A DNA stretch of 64,000 nt from Phoenix dactylifera (lineage: Eukaryota; Streptophyta; Magnoliopsida; Arecales; Arecaceae): positions 40,467,668 through 40,531,667 of the forward strand of contig NC_052392.1 in assembly GCF_009389715.1 (NCBI RefSeq). The letters run 5' to 3'. The translations under genes were made by a program, and so were the position numbers. Below, piece by piece: positions 49,301 through 63,761 of this stretch; position 1 is the first letter of the stretch; each line of letters begins with the position of its first letter. Below the pieces are notes generated by a model that searched no databases, was not told the origin of the DNA, and saw only the letters and a program-made list of their open reading frames with translations.

Positions 49301-52300
49301 AATTTGTGTTGTTCCATATTTATCACACCGTGAATCAGAGCATAGCTGATGCTGCGTGCCTACAGGGTGGACTGTACAAGCATGTAAGGCTATTGATCAA
49401 ATCATAATAATTCAGAGGGATAACAATAATTCTTCAATCCTTGAACAATCAATTTAATAAAGATCCAATCAAATCATTCTCGCAAACAAATATCCCAAAG
49501 TAGCAAGAGTCATAATGTTCCAACCAATTATTATCATTCAAACTGAATAAAATATCCAAAACTAAATTGAACTAAGCTAAACTAAACTAAGCTAGAAGTC
49601 CCGAGCAATCATGATTCAAGATTTGAAAATAGAAGAACAAGGAATAATGAACTACACTAGCTCAGTAAGTAACATAATACATTAAAGTGGAGTTTCAGCA
49701 TGCCAGACAAATAAATAATCAAATAGCATGATACTGACTAGGAAGAAATCAAATCTTGAATAATACACATTTTTTTTTTCAAAATTTACTTTTCATGAAC
49801 TGATAATTGACCCAATGTCAGCCATTTAACCTAATGACATGTGTCAGACCATAGATATGGGGTGCACCAAGTGTAAGATAACAAATACCACTATTTTAAT
49901 CACCAGTGGCTTGGTGCCGAAAATAGTTTTTGGGATTAGAAGTCAACATGGTTAATGTATAACCCCCATTGGCGGGGCCAGATCATAGCCATGCCGAGTA
50001 TATATATTTATAAAATAAATTTCGTAAATTACCCGGTCAAACTTTTCAAAATTTATCTTACAAGATTTTCAAGATACATAATATATTTCAAAACAATTAT
50101 GACAATAATAATAGCATGCTTGATCCGCTTGATCAAACATAAAACCGAGATCATAACCAAATCTAATAAAACTAAGTGTACTTTTCCAAAAGTCATTAGA
50201 AAACATGCGTTGAAGCGTTAGGTTATTTACCTATTCTTGCTTCAAAATCTCACTTCAGTTAGACGGATCCGCTTCGCTAGTTCAGTATTATTAAAATACA
50301 ATTAATTTTATCATTGTCTTAGAAGACTAGTAAAGTTAAAAATGAGGTACTATTGGGGATACAACTTCATGCTCAACAAAGATGAAGAGGGATAGGGTTG
50401 GCTGGACGAGAGAGATAAAAAGCTTGGGACGAGAGAGAAAAGAAGAGAGAGGGGAGAGAAAGAGAGATAAAACAAGAAAGAAGAATAAAGAAGAAGAAAA
50501 GAGGAAGAAGAGGATGAACCCCAACCCAATAACCAGGGTGGTGACCAACTGTCGGAAGACGCCAAGAAGGGAATGCTGGCGGCCGGCCAATAGGTAGCTG
50601 ACGACGAAAAAAGAGAAGAAAGCAAACAAAGGAATGGCAAAAAATAGGGGTTTCCGTCCCACCTCTCTATCTTCATGGTCTCCGCCGGTGGGGCTTCGGT
50701 GACGGTCGAGAGCGGCACTGAGGACAAGTCCCACCTCCGGTGACAAGCACTGGCAATGGAGAAGGCCGGAAAAAGATATAAAAAGTAGGTTTTTGGATCT
50801 GAAAATGGAATAAATAGGGGCCCCTTTTTTCTTGGTTATTTTTGGTGAAATCCCGGCTAGATGGAAGTTTTAGACAAAACAAGAACAGAAGAAATTAGGG
50901 AACTTACCAAGGGCTTCAGTGATGGCCTGGCTACGATCTCGGGCGGCCGCAATGAGCCTAAACCATTGGCAATAAGAGGAGAAAAGGGAAGAAAGAGAGC
51001 GGTGGCTGCTGCTATCTTTGGTGATGAAAGAAGTGGGGGATTGGGGCTTTAGATAGAGGGGAGGCTAGGCTTTCCTAGCCTCTGGCAAGTTCGTGGAGGA
51101 GGACTCGTCCTCCTCTGTCCTTGTTTGAGCAGGGTTTTGCTTTGTTTGGATATGGGGATGGACCTTCGGGCCTTCTATTTGGCGCCGGACTGGGTCAAGA
51201 GGCCGGCCCATTCAACGTGAGGCTAGACCTCACATTATCAACTCTGGGAACTCTTATTCTCTGACTCTTGTAAATGTATTTACACCAGAGTTGTATAATA
51301 TATCTAACAAAGAAAAGGTAAAAAAAATAAAAAACCAGAGTATAGATACCTCTTCTTCATTCGATTTGCTGTCATACCATATGCAGGTTTTGTATTGATT
51401 TTTGATGGTGGTTATACACACTTACTAACAAAAATCCGGACGGCTACTTGTCATTGTATTGCAGCATAATTTTATTTGTATTTTGATTTTTAAATCATTA
51501 ATATGTATCACATTAATAAACACCATCACAACGTTAGGTTCATTGGAAGTTTTGCCTAACCATTAGGTACTTGAAATAGCAAAATGTTCTGAACTTTAAA
51601 TTCAAACAATTATCTAAAGCCATTCAAAGGCTCTGAATTTCTCTATGGACAATTGATCTTTATACCATGTATGCTAGTTCTGTAGAGATTATAGAAATCC
51701 CTTGTGAATTTTAGTTCTGTTTTTTGGGAAAATGCCATAATGCATTTATTGTTCTGTAAAAGTATGAGATACTCTCCATTCCTTAGCTAACAGACATTCT
51801 AGATCAAAGAAAATTCTAACCAGTTGTTAACTGTTCTTCATAGAAGTATAGTTTAAAATTGTGTCTTATTATAAAAATGAACAAAATTAATTCCAGTAGT
51901 GCGATCTTTTTCCCATCTGGTAGGAGGAAGATATCTTCTTTCAATCTCTAGCCATCTCTTTCAATGCCCATGGCAGTGCTGACTTCTCTCCACGCTGCTG
52001 GTGTGCCCCTGCTACACTGCTGCCATGTTTTCTTCCCTCCCCCTTCCTTCCCCTCCCTCTCTACTTGTTAAGGAATTTACAACGCCATCACCACTACCTT
52101 GCCACCCTGGTGATCAACCAACCTCCATTGCAATGCACCCTCTCCACTGCTCCAGTGCCCACTGTTCCTCTTCCAATGCTCTGTCCGATGGTTTGGATCA
52201 TTGTCACTGCTTGACTATACTAATTATTCACTGGTTCAAGCCACCCTTTTGCTGATCTATGCCACCATGCTTGCCTCCTCTGTTCACCAACATTACCTTG

Positions 52301-55300
52301 TCATTCACACTGTGTTTACTGGACGATGAGCCCGATCCATTTAATGCTTCACCACCAGATGTCCACCACTGAAGCGGACACCCACTTATCCGCTCCAGAA
52401 ACTTCAATGCAATTGGATGAACCAAATATAGAGGATGGCAATTCTATCCCTACCTGAAAATGGAAATTGATAAGCACTATGACTAAAAATATTTAAAAAG
52501 TACTCAGCGAGACCCACTGTTTTGATCATCTTCTTCTGTAAGAGGCATTACTCATCATCCTTTTTAATTGAGCCAAGTCTCATGTCCTTGTTCTAATTGA
52601 GTCATGGTGCTTGATTCAAAAAACTTCGCAATCTTATAGGGTGGCTTTAGTAAGGACTGAACATTTCTACAGTTACCTACATTTTTTTTGAGCAAAGGGT
52701 TTTTCTATTTAGTTGTTCTCTTTCCTTTTATATTGACAAGGTCTACCAAGCTAAGGTGTTTGACCAAGAAACAATAAAAAAAGATATGTTTAATCCAATT
52801 TAAATTTATGGACCTTCACTTTGTAGACAAAATTGTTCATGATTATGAATCAATGTCCTAACTATGAGGGTTAGCTCAACGAGTACTTACTTATTTTAGT
52901 TGCACCTATTGTTAAATATGCTTGTTTGAGGCTTGCCTTGCCCCACTTCTTGAGCTGAGGCTCACCCGGGATACCCCAAGGCTCATATCTGAGGCTTTGC
53001 AAAGATTGCTACTCATGTTATATAGAAGTCTTGTCTATTTTCTTTTTGTGGGAGGCACATCCCCTAGGCTTTGTATTTCATATATGCTTTGAGCATTATA
53101 TACAGTATGGTGGTAATGATTCAAATTAGGCAACATTTGGTATTCTTCTTTTGAGACTTGTGCACATTTTACAAATATACAACTTGAAATCTTTACCAAA
53201 GTTCAAAATATCCTTAACCATGTTGTGTCGGCGGTTCTCTTATTTTAAGTATTCCTTCATTTAATAACGAGGATCAATGGTTCTTACACCTTATCCTCGA
53301 GGCGTATGTGCTTCAAGAGTCTAGTGGCCTTACCATACAACCTCACTTGTTTAAACAATGGTTAAACCTACACCTATCAATGGGTCAGGTTCTGACCCAA
53401 ACCTAACCTGATTAGGTTAGTTAAGGTAAGAATTTTGATCCAATTACTTGATTCTACCTGGCAATGATCTTACTTGGAAGTTGGAATATAGATTTACATG
53501 TGACTATGAACATAGATGTACATATATTACAATAATTGATAAATTTCATATACAGCCACAATGACAAGTTATTCATTCATTTTGATAATTGATCCATCTG
53601 AAGCTTTTTATGTATCTACTCCTTATTACCTTGGCAAGTTGGGGGCTTACGTATCATCAAAGTCTCCTTGGTTTATTGAAGATGTAAACCTTGGAAGAGA
53701 GAGCTTGTGGCATCTTGAGATGCTTGCTTTTCTGGCTACAACTTGAGTCTACCTAGTCTTAAAAGCATGCCATTACCACCTTTCTTGTTACTCAATTTTG
53801 AGATACCGTAAGTAATAGCGAACAAGGTTTCAATGATGCCATTATTCCCTTAGAGTGGATCCCAGACAAAACTATTGTTGAGCACTTCAACATTTATTAG
53901 GGCTGTTATTTGATCTCACCTTGTGTGATTTGGAGTTAATATTAAATTGTTAACTATTATAATAGCCGTTGTAATGACATTATATTGGAAAAATAATGGA
54001 GAAATAATGGTGTTATTTTTGAAATCACTGTTTACTCACAAAAATATTTTTTTTCATGTACAAACTTTTTGAAGGGAAAATTTTTGAAAATTCAAACTTT
54101 TGGAAATAATTATTTTATTGAGAGAAAATGCAAATGTCAAATAATAGCGCTTATTTGTGTTATAATGTGCCATTGTAATGCTACATAACCTAATGTAATT
54201 GCTGTAAACTTTTCCCCATTATATATATATATATATATTGTTTATGTATGTTTGTATGTATGTATGTATGTGTGTGTGTGTGTATATAGATATATATAGC
54301 TGGACTTGGCTACACTCGAGTGGATCTCCATGCAGATCTAGTCAGGTCTATATTGGACAATGAGGGTTTTGCATCGATGATCCGAGCCATTGGATGTGCT
54401 CTACTATTTCTAAACTGCTTACATACCCAAAATAGTGATTTGGAGACCTCTAACCTATGCATCTAGTGACACCTCTAACCTATGCATCTGGTGACAAAAA
54501 AAGTAATTTAGTGTGGTTTAGAGTTTTAGACTATCCATTTCTTGGACCAAAATAGGGAGATGATGCAATGCCTTTTAAGAATGAAGAAGAGTCAAACTTG
54601 GGATTATGTCGAGAAAATAAAAACAAAGCATCAAGGGGTGAAGGTGTTTTGAGTCTTTTGACACACTAGGATTAGCGTGATGATGAAAAATCAATGGAGC
54701 ATCATTTCCATCTCATTTAATCAAGGTTTAAAGTACATTTTTTTGTGTTATATGATTAGATGGTGTATTGCATATTAGTGCATTTCATCTTTAATTACTC
54801 GTTTAAAATTTGTGTAAGAGAGCAAAGTAACTTCTTATGCTTTCATTTTCTTTGGCTGTATGTATTGCCTATAGGAAAAGGTATCTTTGTTAAATAAATA
54901 TGCGTGCTTTCTTCCTTGATTTTTTTCCCCTTTGTGAACCTTTGATTGATTACCACAAGACTGCTCTAGTCTTTTTTATATAATAAAACAAACTTCTGAC
55001 TGAATTTTTGGTTGTCGCCAACCCTCTGGAGTTCATTATCAAATAAGTGTGCTTTTTCACTAAATGCACTTGCCATAAGTTAGCTCTCGTTCTCCTCTCT
55101 CTATTTAAGAGAGAGAAGAGTGAAGTTATCAAAAAAAAGTAGGGAAGCATGCTCAAAATCTACCATAACAAAGCTCATAAGATACTTTTTACGTGCATCT
55201 CACTTTTTTACTTTAGTTGATCTATCTTGCTAAGGAATTTGGACTTGATTTGTGGAACTTCAAAATGAGCTACTTGAACAGTGCTGAAGCATTCCAACTT

Positions 55301-57760
55301 CCAGAGAAACATGCACTTTAAAAGAGACATTTGTCAACTATTTGTGTTGGCTTTCCTTCTGAATAGCCTATAAATAGTATAAAATATGAAAAGTCCTGGG
55401 AGATACATGCCAGGTGGTAGTATGAGTGTGCTGAAGGGTGTATGCAACCCGAACAGGTCTTCAAGTGATCAAGAAGTTTCCATAAAATATTTCACCATCA
55501 GTGAATATCCTATTGATGCAGAAGAAAACGAAAAGCAAATAGAAAAAAGAAAGTGGAAACTTTGTTTATAAGAGGAAATATGGCAAAATACAAAAGATGA
55601 CTTGGCAATTTACTTTGCCAATATTGGTGGACCCATCCTCCCACAGGAGAGAAACCACTGGACTCTTGCACAACCTTCAAAGCTCTCCAAACTTCATAGA
55701 CATGGTAAAGCCTCCCTGTTCTCTTACCTTACAATGGTATATATAAGGATCATCATAATGCTGGAGTAATAAGGTCAACCACCATCCAACTTGATTAATT
55801 GTCTTCATAGTAACTACTTATTATGGAACTTAAAGAGCATCTTAGAAGTCCAACACCAACCAATTCGAGCTGTTTCTTGATAACATTTCAAATTATAGAA
55901 ATCTTCATTATATCTTCTCTTTCCCGAGCATATGATAAAACTTTTTCCACTATTATTAATGTGGACAATGATGCATGACAATCTTGTTGTTATAAGCACC
56001 ATGTGCATCACTATGTCCAGGTCCTATATGCCTCTATCGCCTGCCAAAATGATAGGGAATTTAATCATCAAGGGAGAAAATAACTCCTCACTAGGAGAAT
56101 ATGGATAAATATGATGCTTAGACAAAGACAAACATGCTGATTGGAAAGTTTCTTGCTGAGTTCTTGAAGGACATGTAATAGTAGCCACAGAATATTCAGT
56201 GTGTATAGAGCATGCTGAACAAGTATGGTGTTCACTGCTGCAAATGATAATATCGGGAGAGATTGAGAGAACTAAAATCCTGCACACGTGCTATGCCAGT
56301 TGTTTTTGAGCTAATATTAATCGCTGAAATTACACCTATTTTCTTAGATGCTACATGCCAGCTAGTGATCTAGGTTGAGCAGAGGAAGACATAATTAAAA
56401 CTACATCTATTTTTTTCCTGGAGCATTTAGAACCTCCAGCCGTTAATTACACCTACTTGAATGGTGGTTCATTTTGAGATAATTTACGTTCTGTTCTAGA
56501 TGCTGTCCCTCGATCATTTGCTACAAGCTTGTTTAATGAGGGAAAATTAATTGGATTGTCCACAACTACAATATCTTGTATTCTGCTGTCAGCAAAAGCA
56601 TATAAGAAGGAAGGTAATGAAGAAACAAGATTTAATGTATATTTTAAGGCAATAAAGCAATGCTCAAGAAACTTCTTGTAGTCAACTTGCAAAGAGTTTG
56701 TCCAATTGTAACTCTTATGGATTCTACTTGAAATGAAGAAGAGGACTTGCCATATGCCAAGTTTTTTCCATAAAGATTACTACACAAGGGCACCAAGTAT
56801 ATAAAGCATGTATTGGAAGTAGCTGCAGAAATTTAGTCTTTACAAATAGTGTGTGACCCTGAAGATGAATATCATATCAGATGCTGTGTTTCGTGGTTCA
56901 AAAAGGTAAAAGTGTCAATTGTAAAAGTTGCCGTTTTGCTTCTACATTTTTTTTACAGGATAAACATTGTAAGTTTATATTGTTGTGTTGTACTTTGGCA
57001 TTAGCTGGACTGGCTTTGTCTCTATGGGTGAGTACACCATGCATGCTGGCACTATAAGCACCTTCACTTTTAGAAAGAGCTAATTCTTGTGGATGCCTTA
57101 GGAGTAATTTCATCCAAACTTGCACCTATTCTAATATGTAGTACCAGCTTTCCCAATATGTCTGTTGGTGAGGCGTGTCTGTCTGTCCATGTTCTTCCTC
57201 CCTGCATCTCCATATTTGCATTCCCCATCTTGTATCTCTGTCTTTTTCAAGATATAAAGCCAACCCCAGATAGTTGGGAAAAGGCTAGATGGTTATGGTT
57301 ATGAACTCTCAGTTTTCTTTCTTTAAAAAAAAAAAACATGCATTGCATGTGCCATGGTCTAGTAGAAAGTAATTCGATGATCAAAATACTTGCCAAATCT
57401 TAGATACAAAAGGGCATCATTGTTAAAATAACTGTTTAGCACCGAAAGAGTATATGGAGACACCTCTCTCTCTCCACGGTACATAAAAATATGTGAACAT
57501 TGCATAAATGACTCCATTAGCCACTATTTATCTAGAAGCTCTTCATTCTTTATCAATATATAGTCTGCTAATTACTACTTCTAGAAGCAACACGATGCTT
57601 GACTGTATACCCTGGTTATGTCTCACCATTTATGCAAATTCTGCAGGAAGTTCTGAGAATTAAAGCAGAACATGCTGATGATCCTCAAGCTGTCTTAAAT
57701 GATAGAGTAAAAGGACAGTTGAAAGTTACTAGAGCATTTGGTGCAGGGTTTCTGAAGAAG
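46303..57760 (+). CDS. POLTERGEIST/PLL-type protein phosphatase 2C, 3' end outside the window
   Basis: Exon 1 is 46303-48714 (804 codons) and exon 2 is 57647-57760 (38 codons). The remaining C-terminal exons lie beyond 64000. It is a Ser/Thr phosphatase that, in the Arabidopsis POL/PLL family, acts at the plasma membrane downstream of CLAVATA-type receptor kinases. MGNSTSR fits N-myristoylation. An SGPL repeat ([16 protein letters not shown]…[16 protein letters not shown], about residues 155-198) is typical of this family. The PP2C domain starts at [19 protein letters not shown] (about 290), with metal-binding [15 protein letters not shown]. It is interrupted by a long acidic insert (about 350-600) and resumes with [20 protein letters not shown] and GDSRVILAQ (about 697-725). 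Exon 2 reads [20 protein letters not shown] then [18 protein letters not shown]. The next expected segment, PKWN…LEMF, is not found up to 64000. Start choice: MGN is the family start, and there is no earlier in-frame ATG. Confidence 0.93.
49360..51250. mobile_element. Possible repeat insertion in phosphatase intron 1
   Basis: Composition changes sharply from AT-rich intron to a segment with purine-rich AGAGAGA/AGAAG stretches (50395-50515), GGCGGCCGGCC-type patches (50575-50590, 50940) and a 17-bp palindrome GTGAGGCTAGACCTCAC at 51219-51235. It resembles LTR-derived sequence of monocot genomes, but neither end nor any coding domain could be identified, so the call is weak. Confidence 0.3.
54219..54298. 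repeat. Compound (AT)n-(TATG)n-(TG)n microsatellite
   Basis: An AT run is followed by TATG units, then TG units and TATA. It lies in intron 1 of the phosphatase gene and directly precedes a candidate transposon segment. Confidence 0.93.
54300..54500. repeat. Candidate dispersed repeat with a 25-bp tandem duplication
   Basis: A GC-balanced segment (TGGACTTGGCTACACTCGAG…GATCCGAGCCATTGGATGTG) looks like a dispersed intronic repeat. Within it, a unit containing CTCTAACCTATGCATCT is present twice in tandem near 54447-54496, with one difference. Confidence 0.4.
56950..57305 (+). mobile_element. Possible non-LTR (RTE-like) element 3' tail
   Basis: The segment ends in AGCCAACCCCAGATAGTTGG, then GAAAAGGCTAGATGGTTATG and a GGTTATG repeat. 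This resembles the conserved 'accccaaatagttgggataaggc' tail plus short tandem repeats found at the 3' ends of plant non-LTR elements. No coding remnant was confirmed, so borders and class are tentative. Confidence 0.35.
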
Positions 57761-58044
57761 GTTAGCTGAAACACTATGCTTTTAAATAGGGTCCACATGC
57801 ATTCTTTTTTTTTTCTTTTTGTGATACACAAGCATTCTTCTTTTTTCCTTTTTGTGATACATATAGACAAACAGTTTTAATTTATTTATTTGTTTAAGAG
57901 GCACATGATCAGTCTGCCATGAGCTGAAGATACAGTGCAACCAGTTCCAGGATTGGCAATATATTTCTTATATTTTGTTTGCATTTTCTTTTATGAAAAA
58001 TTGACATGAAAATATTAGAAATTCAACTTACAAAAGTTCAAAGT

Positions 58045-58210
58045 TTGCCATACTGGTCGGTACAGTATCGTACTGACTGTACCATACCATAGCGGTAGCA
58101 ACCCGGTAAGCTGTACAATATTGTACTGATATTCGCTATACTAAGCTGTACTGTACTAAACTGCGTACCGACATTGTAATAGGATGGTAGTGATACGGGG
58201 TCCGGTACTG
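58045..58210. repeat. CGGTAC-type repeat relic
   Basis: Motifs such as CTGGTCGGTACAGTATCGTA, AACCCGGTAAGCTGTAC and GCGTACCGAC recall the interior of the two elements at 9.4-10.1 kb. The ends are not recognisable. It is probably an older copy of the same family. Confidence 0.5.
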
Positions 58211-61200
58211 AGACAATGAATCTTGTACAAAACCAAAGATATGAAAATAAAAATTATGGGTTGTACTGCTTAGCTAAATTCAAGAACCCCTCTTCCTGAG
58301 CAGCCCTATGATCTACCAATCAATTTTCTTTTCATGTTTTGTTCTGCCCCTTTCTTTTGGCTTTTGCATGGTTTTTGTGAGTTTTGATCTCCCACTATGA
58401 TTCATTTTCAAAATAAGTAAGGATTAAGTAAATTATAAACTTTTTTGTAGAATATAATAAGGCTTCTAATCTTAGACTTAGACTTATTCTCTTTATGTAT
58501 TAATTATTAGAATTTGAGTAGCTCAGACACTGGTAAAATTTTACAAAGTTCATTATTCTATCAGCAATGCCATATTAAAATTTTGAATTAGAATGATTGT
58601 AATTGCCTTGCTTTTCTTGTTGGGCTGTAGTTCAACAATTTCAAAGCTTTGGCCTGTCCTGTCGAATATGGCTTTCCAATCTACTTATATCAGCTCTAGT
58701 TAAATGACAAAATAGTGAAGGAAAAAAAACTAGCCTCTCTCTCTCACTCTCAGAGGGAAGGGGGCATATTGACACAAAAACGCTTAGGACCACTTCATTT
58801 TTCAATCCAACATCCACTTCTTCCCACCTGTAGGCTGATTTGGATGACTTGTTAGTGTTGCAATAATCTCAAAGAGAGGCCTCACTAACAACCAAATGGT
58901 CTTGTTTTCTTCAGAGAAAAAGGCTTAGAATGTGATCACTGATATGGCTTGCGCAAGCCATGCATCCGAAAGAGAAGGTGTTCTAAGAAAGGGGGGGTTT
59001 TATCGAAGTAAATTATCATCAACCACTGTTTCCAACATTAGATTGTGAAGTGGACTGGAATTGTTGTTCCAAGAAATGACAAAATATTCTATGTCATGCC
59101 AACCACATGGAAAACTATGCACTAGGATAATTTTGCAATGTAATAAATACTTCTTTTTAGGTATCAACATGAGATATTTTGTCATGACTTGTTCCGGACT
59201 TGGAAAAAGAAGGTAGCATGCTTGTTTGTTCAACTATTATCGATGGTGAATTAATTGACATACTGATTCTCTTATTGAAGTACCAAAGTTGCGCACGGCC
59301 ATCTCTCTATTACATCGATGTTATGATGGCAAAGACAATAGAACAAACACTTAATATTGTATGGAGAATGCTTGAGCCATACGGACTCTAAATTAAAAGA
59401 CTCTAGGAAGCATGAATACTTCACATTGCACACCATGTCTCCGTTGGATAAATTGGATGCTGATACTTGTCAGATGCTTCTAATATATGCATAAGATACT
59501 TATTATAACTATCCTATGTTTCATTAAGAAGACTTTATATACTTCTTGGATATGCCTTATACTTCCTTGATACCTCCAACAATGGAAGCAAGAAATCTAT
59601 TCTTTTCTTTTTATGAAATGTGACCTTTTTAATGATGAATAGTAATTTTGAGTGTGTGAAGCTGATATTACTGTATAATGTATGATCTGTAGTCCTTGGA
59701 TTTGAAAGATTTCTAATTGACAGATTAATATTGATTCTATTGTATGAAGTATGTTATGTTCATAACATACTGTACTTTATGGATGTTTTTATTGCATATA
59801 TGTTAAAAAGATAGATGTACTGACTGTCGTATTTTAGTCCTATTATATCATAATTTCTTAAGGTTTGTTGTATTGGCGTATTCGTATGCCGTAACTGTGT
59901 CCATGCTTCATAGACTTGACTCTTCAACTCTATAACATTACATAACTAACAGACATGGAGCATTATACACCCTTTTGTGCTCCTGATTCACCTTCTCTGA
60001 ATGCCCATATGGACTTTGCTGTAGGCTGTGGTACCTGAAGCAGTGTGTAGGCTATCTATGTTGGCTCACTGCATTGCTTACAGGATGACATGATCCAATG
60101 TATGGCTCTTTATACTTTACAAAAATTGTTGAATTAAATGCCATAGCTTGGAGAATCAGTAGAGTCTCTAAATTTGTGAATAAGGTGGAGAAGGTTCGAT
60201 ACTGAGTAGAATATTTGTATGGCCCACCATTTATGGACATATTAGTGAGCCTGCGAAGCAGTCACTCATAGATTTGGAAACTTGTGAAAAAGCCTTACTA
60301 CCAAGCAGCCAGGAAAACTACATTTGCAAGTTGATTTTGTTACAACTTGTGTGATTATTGTACTCAGAAAAGTTCTTTGAGGTTATGAATGGAAAGGATT
60401 GGTCTGATAATAATAAATTGTATCCAGAAAAGAAGCATGCATATTTTGAATAACTAAATTTGAGAAAAGCAATTGAAAGCACAAATCAGCAGCTTTTAAT
60501 ATCCAAATGACGAAGCATTTTAAGGAACGAGATGTTATAATTTGTTTGCCTATCAAAAGATTCTGTTTTAGAGAGTGATAATCTTTGATAGAACAATGTT
60601 GGTTTGTTTCTAAGAGGCACAGATTAGAACCCACAATGCTTATGAGGGCCTTAACATATCTGGTCCTCAATGTCCAGAAGTGGTTAAGTAGAAGCTAGTT
60701 CTTGTGTTGGTTTTTGGGAAGCAAATTCATCTCAACAACGAAATGCTATAGGAGGCTCTTTTTTTTTTCTGACGAAAGGGTGATTGGTTCCCAATTTAAT
60801 ACTTGTGAAGTGAGATCATAAATTCTACTGAAGCAACATCGTGCATGTAGGAACTTAGAATATTGATTATGAAGTTGTTGCCCATTGCAGATTATGTAGC
60901 AATTTACTTAAGCATGAGTTCTTTCTAAGTCCCGCATGGTTAATATGAGCTAAGCTACCCAAAACATCCTTTTAGGATCTATAGGCATGTGGGATGTATT
61001 TAGACTAATTTAGGATAATAGGATTGTTAACTGGTTGTTTTCAACATTGATTTGATGTTATAATAAGTGAACTATGGAGTAAGTTTGAAATTCTGGGCAT
61101 TTATGAGGGGGTTGCTAATGTCCTCTGCTAGGGCACATTCAGCAACTTGTCAAGTCTTCCAGTAGGAGTCCAAATTGCATTTAAACTCATCAAAACAAGG

Positions 61201-63690
61201 CTTTTCTAGATGACAAGCTGAGCAGGGTGTGTTTTTATCCTGTTTGTTTGTTAAGTATCAGTCTTAAAATGGACTCCTTTTCAAGAACTTAGTACATTTA
61301 AAAAGACTTTAATGCAGCATTTCTCAATTTATAGGAAAAAAGCACCTACTTTTTCATGTACCCTATCCTCGTATATTCTTAACGAAAAACAACTTGCATC
61401 TTCTTTTTTTTGTGTGTGCATGTGTTATAGCCTCTTAGTTTCCTATCTTCTCCTATAGTTTTGCTCAGATATCATGTTAGAAACTTTGGATGTGATTTTC
61501 TGTTTAATTTTGATTTAGCACTTAGAACATATGCTCAATTCCTGAGGAATTTTACATATGTAATATGTGAGAATGATACAAATCTATAATCTTCGGGCGA
61601 TAAAAAAATTTAAGAAAGAAGAAGGGAAGAAAAAGAAAGTGAATAGCGAAATCAAGAATAAGTAGACCAAAAGGGAGAAATAGAAAATCACTAATTATTT
61701 ATGTGCAATTTTCTTAAAATTATGTAGGTGTCTGTATTCTGATGAAGTTTCACAGGTCGGATTATTTTTCTGACAGGTGGTATTAGGGATCCAAGGTCGT
61801 CTCATGATGCAGCGGATGGCTGCAGGACTTGAGATTCTTCTCAGATTTGAATTTAGCTGTCGAATTGCTATTTTCCTTCCTATTTCTTTTAGTTTTCAGT
61901 TGGTTTGTTAGGAAACAAATGTGGAGATTCAAATATCTCAGATTTTATTTGACAGTTTATTGGGTGTAGCAGTACTGTTCATGGCATTTCTTATTACAAT
62001 AACTGGGAACAAGTAACCTTGTCTTATGGGGGATAGTTTTGGGACTACAAACAAATTGTTAGGGTTTCTATTCTTATAAACTTGGCTCTTAGAGTTATGT
62101 AATCAGATTTAGATGGAAAAAGAAAAGATGAATGAAAACTTCAGTCTTCTTTTCTGTCCTATGGTGTGATGCCTTAGAAGAAGCAGGATGCTTGCAACCC
62201 TACTTGTGATTCTTAGGTCACAGAGTGAGTCTGATATTATCCCTCTCCGCTCTTTAATATTGTTCCATTTTTCTGCCGTTTAATCTTGTACTTCTCTGTT
62301 TATATTACAGTTGGTTATCTTCTGTTCTTCTTCTCTCTTTCTTACCTTATTGGTTTCACCCCACTAGCTTTGATAAAAGAATCCCAATATCTCTATCTCC
62401 TGCTCTACCATTTCTGTTTATCAACGAGCCCCCCCTTGCAGCAATCTGCTGATATTAGGACCAGCAAGTAGGCCTTTAAAATCTGGTCATAGATTAGATC
62501 CAACCAGTCCTACTACAAGATCCAGTGATGTGTAAAGAATCACCAAATTGCTTCTGTTTGATACTAAGACCAATTAATTCTAACTCCAGTTGGATGCTTG
62601 ATCTGCACAAGAAAAAAAAAACCTATTGTTTTCGCAGATTTGTGATGTAACAGTTATTCTTCTGAATTTTCTATCTGCTTGTTCACTTTCTAACCAACTT
62701 TCCTCTTCCCTATTAATCCTCAGCAATTTTTGTCGTTTTTCTTCTATCCAAAATCCCTAGTTAGTCCTTATGTCTAGGCTGTCCTACTGGTAGCTTAGCA
62801 AAGAATTATAGGAATTTGAGCAGTGTGGTGGTGCATTTTGCTGGGGAGTGATGAAATAGAATACTGTTGTATATTTTGACATTTACTATTAATTACTAAT
62901 AAAGAAAAACTAGAAACATGATGCTTCATTATTTATGAGCAGATCAAAGATGCCAAAAGGAATGTATGTCCTAAAGCTTGAATGCTGGAATATGGTGGAT
63001 TACTGATCCAGCAAGCCCTATTACTTGATTTAGAAAAAATTGTGATTAATAAAAATTTTATGGATTGCTGGAACAGTTATTTTGTAGAGTAGAGAACATT
63101 TTGTTTGAAATAAGATTTTAATGCAGAGGTTTTATTTCTTCTTCTTTTGTATGTATATGGAGGATGATTTACTAATGTCTTAGATGTCCAGAGTTTATAA
63201 AACTGAAGATCTTAAGAAAGATGTAGACTTGGTTCCCATAAATTATTGGATATTTGAAACTTAAATCCGCTCATAGATTCCAGCATTATGTTGCCAAAAG
63301 TATGGCAGGTAATAAAGTTAGGAAGCAAATGGTAGGTACTGAAGAAAGAAGAGTCGTTGCTAGATCTTGAATTCATGACAATAGATAATAGGTTATAGAG
63401 ACATGGAACAAGAAGAATTGAAGATGGCAGAGGGAGGAGTTCCTAAATCTGAAGACATTTAACCTTTTGAAACTATTTACTTATGGCTAGTGGTGTTTGG
63501 ACAATAGCAGTGTCCTTTTAGGTAACTGCTTGGGTATTGTGTTCCAAAGAATGATTGGCAGTTTGTGGCATTATTCGCCCACCTGACCTGACCAGTTTAA
63601 AGTTGGGTAGGCATATTTGTTCATTGATCCCGTACAAGTTAGTCACTAATATTTCACCTACTAACTTGTTTGAGTTTTAAAGACGAGAAA

Positions 63691-63761
63691 GAAATAAATT
63701 ACATTGCAAAACATAACTTTTTTCAAAAGAAATAAATTACATTGCAAAACATAACTTTTTT
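63691..63761. repeat. 33-bp perfect direct repeat, period 38
   Basis: GAAATAAATTACATTGCAAA and the following 13 bases occur at 63691 and again at 63729, separated by CAAAA. It is a recent local duplication in intron 2. Confidence 0.93.

Larger units (their letters stand above)
48715..57646 (+). other. Intron 1 of the phosphatase gene, 8.9 kb
   Basis: The intron is bounded by GTAACT and CTGCAG. It holds an insertion-like GC-richer block (49.4-51.25 kb), a compound TA/TATG/TG microsatellite (54219-54298), a repeat-like element after it, and a possible LINE tail at 56.95-57.3 kb. Frames of up to 88 codons carry no recognisable protein. Confidence 0.85.

Noticed and set aside
50336-50746. 125-136-codon minus-strand frames in phosphatase intron 1
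   Set aside because: They are driven by the purine/pyrimidine-rich tract at 50395-50515. Composition is Ser/Leu/Phe-rich without domains.
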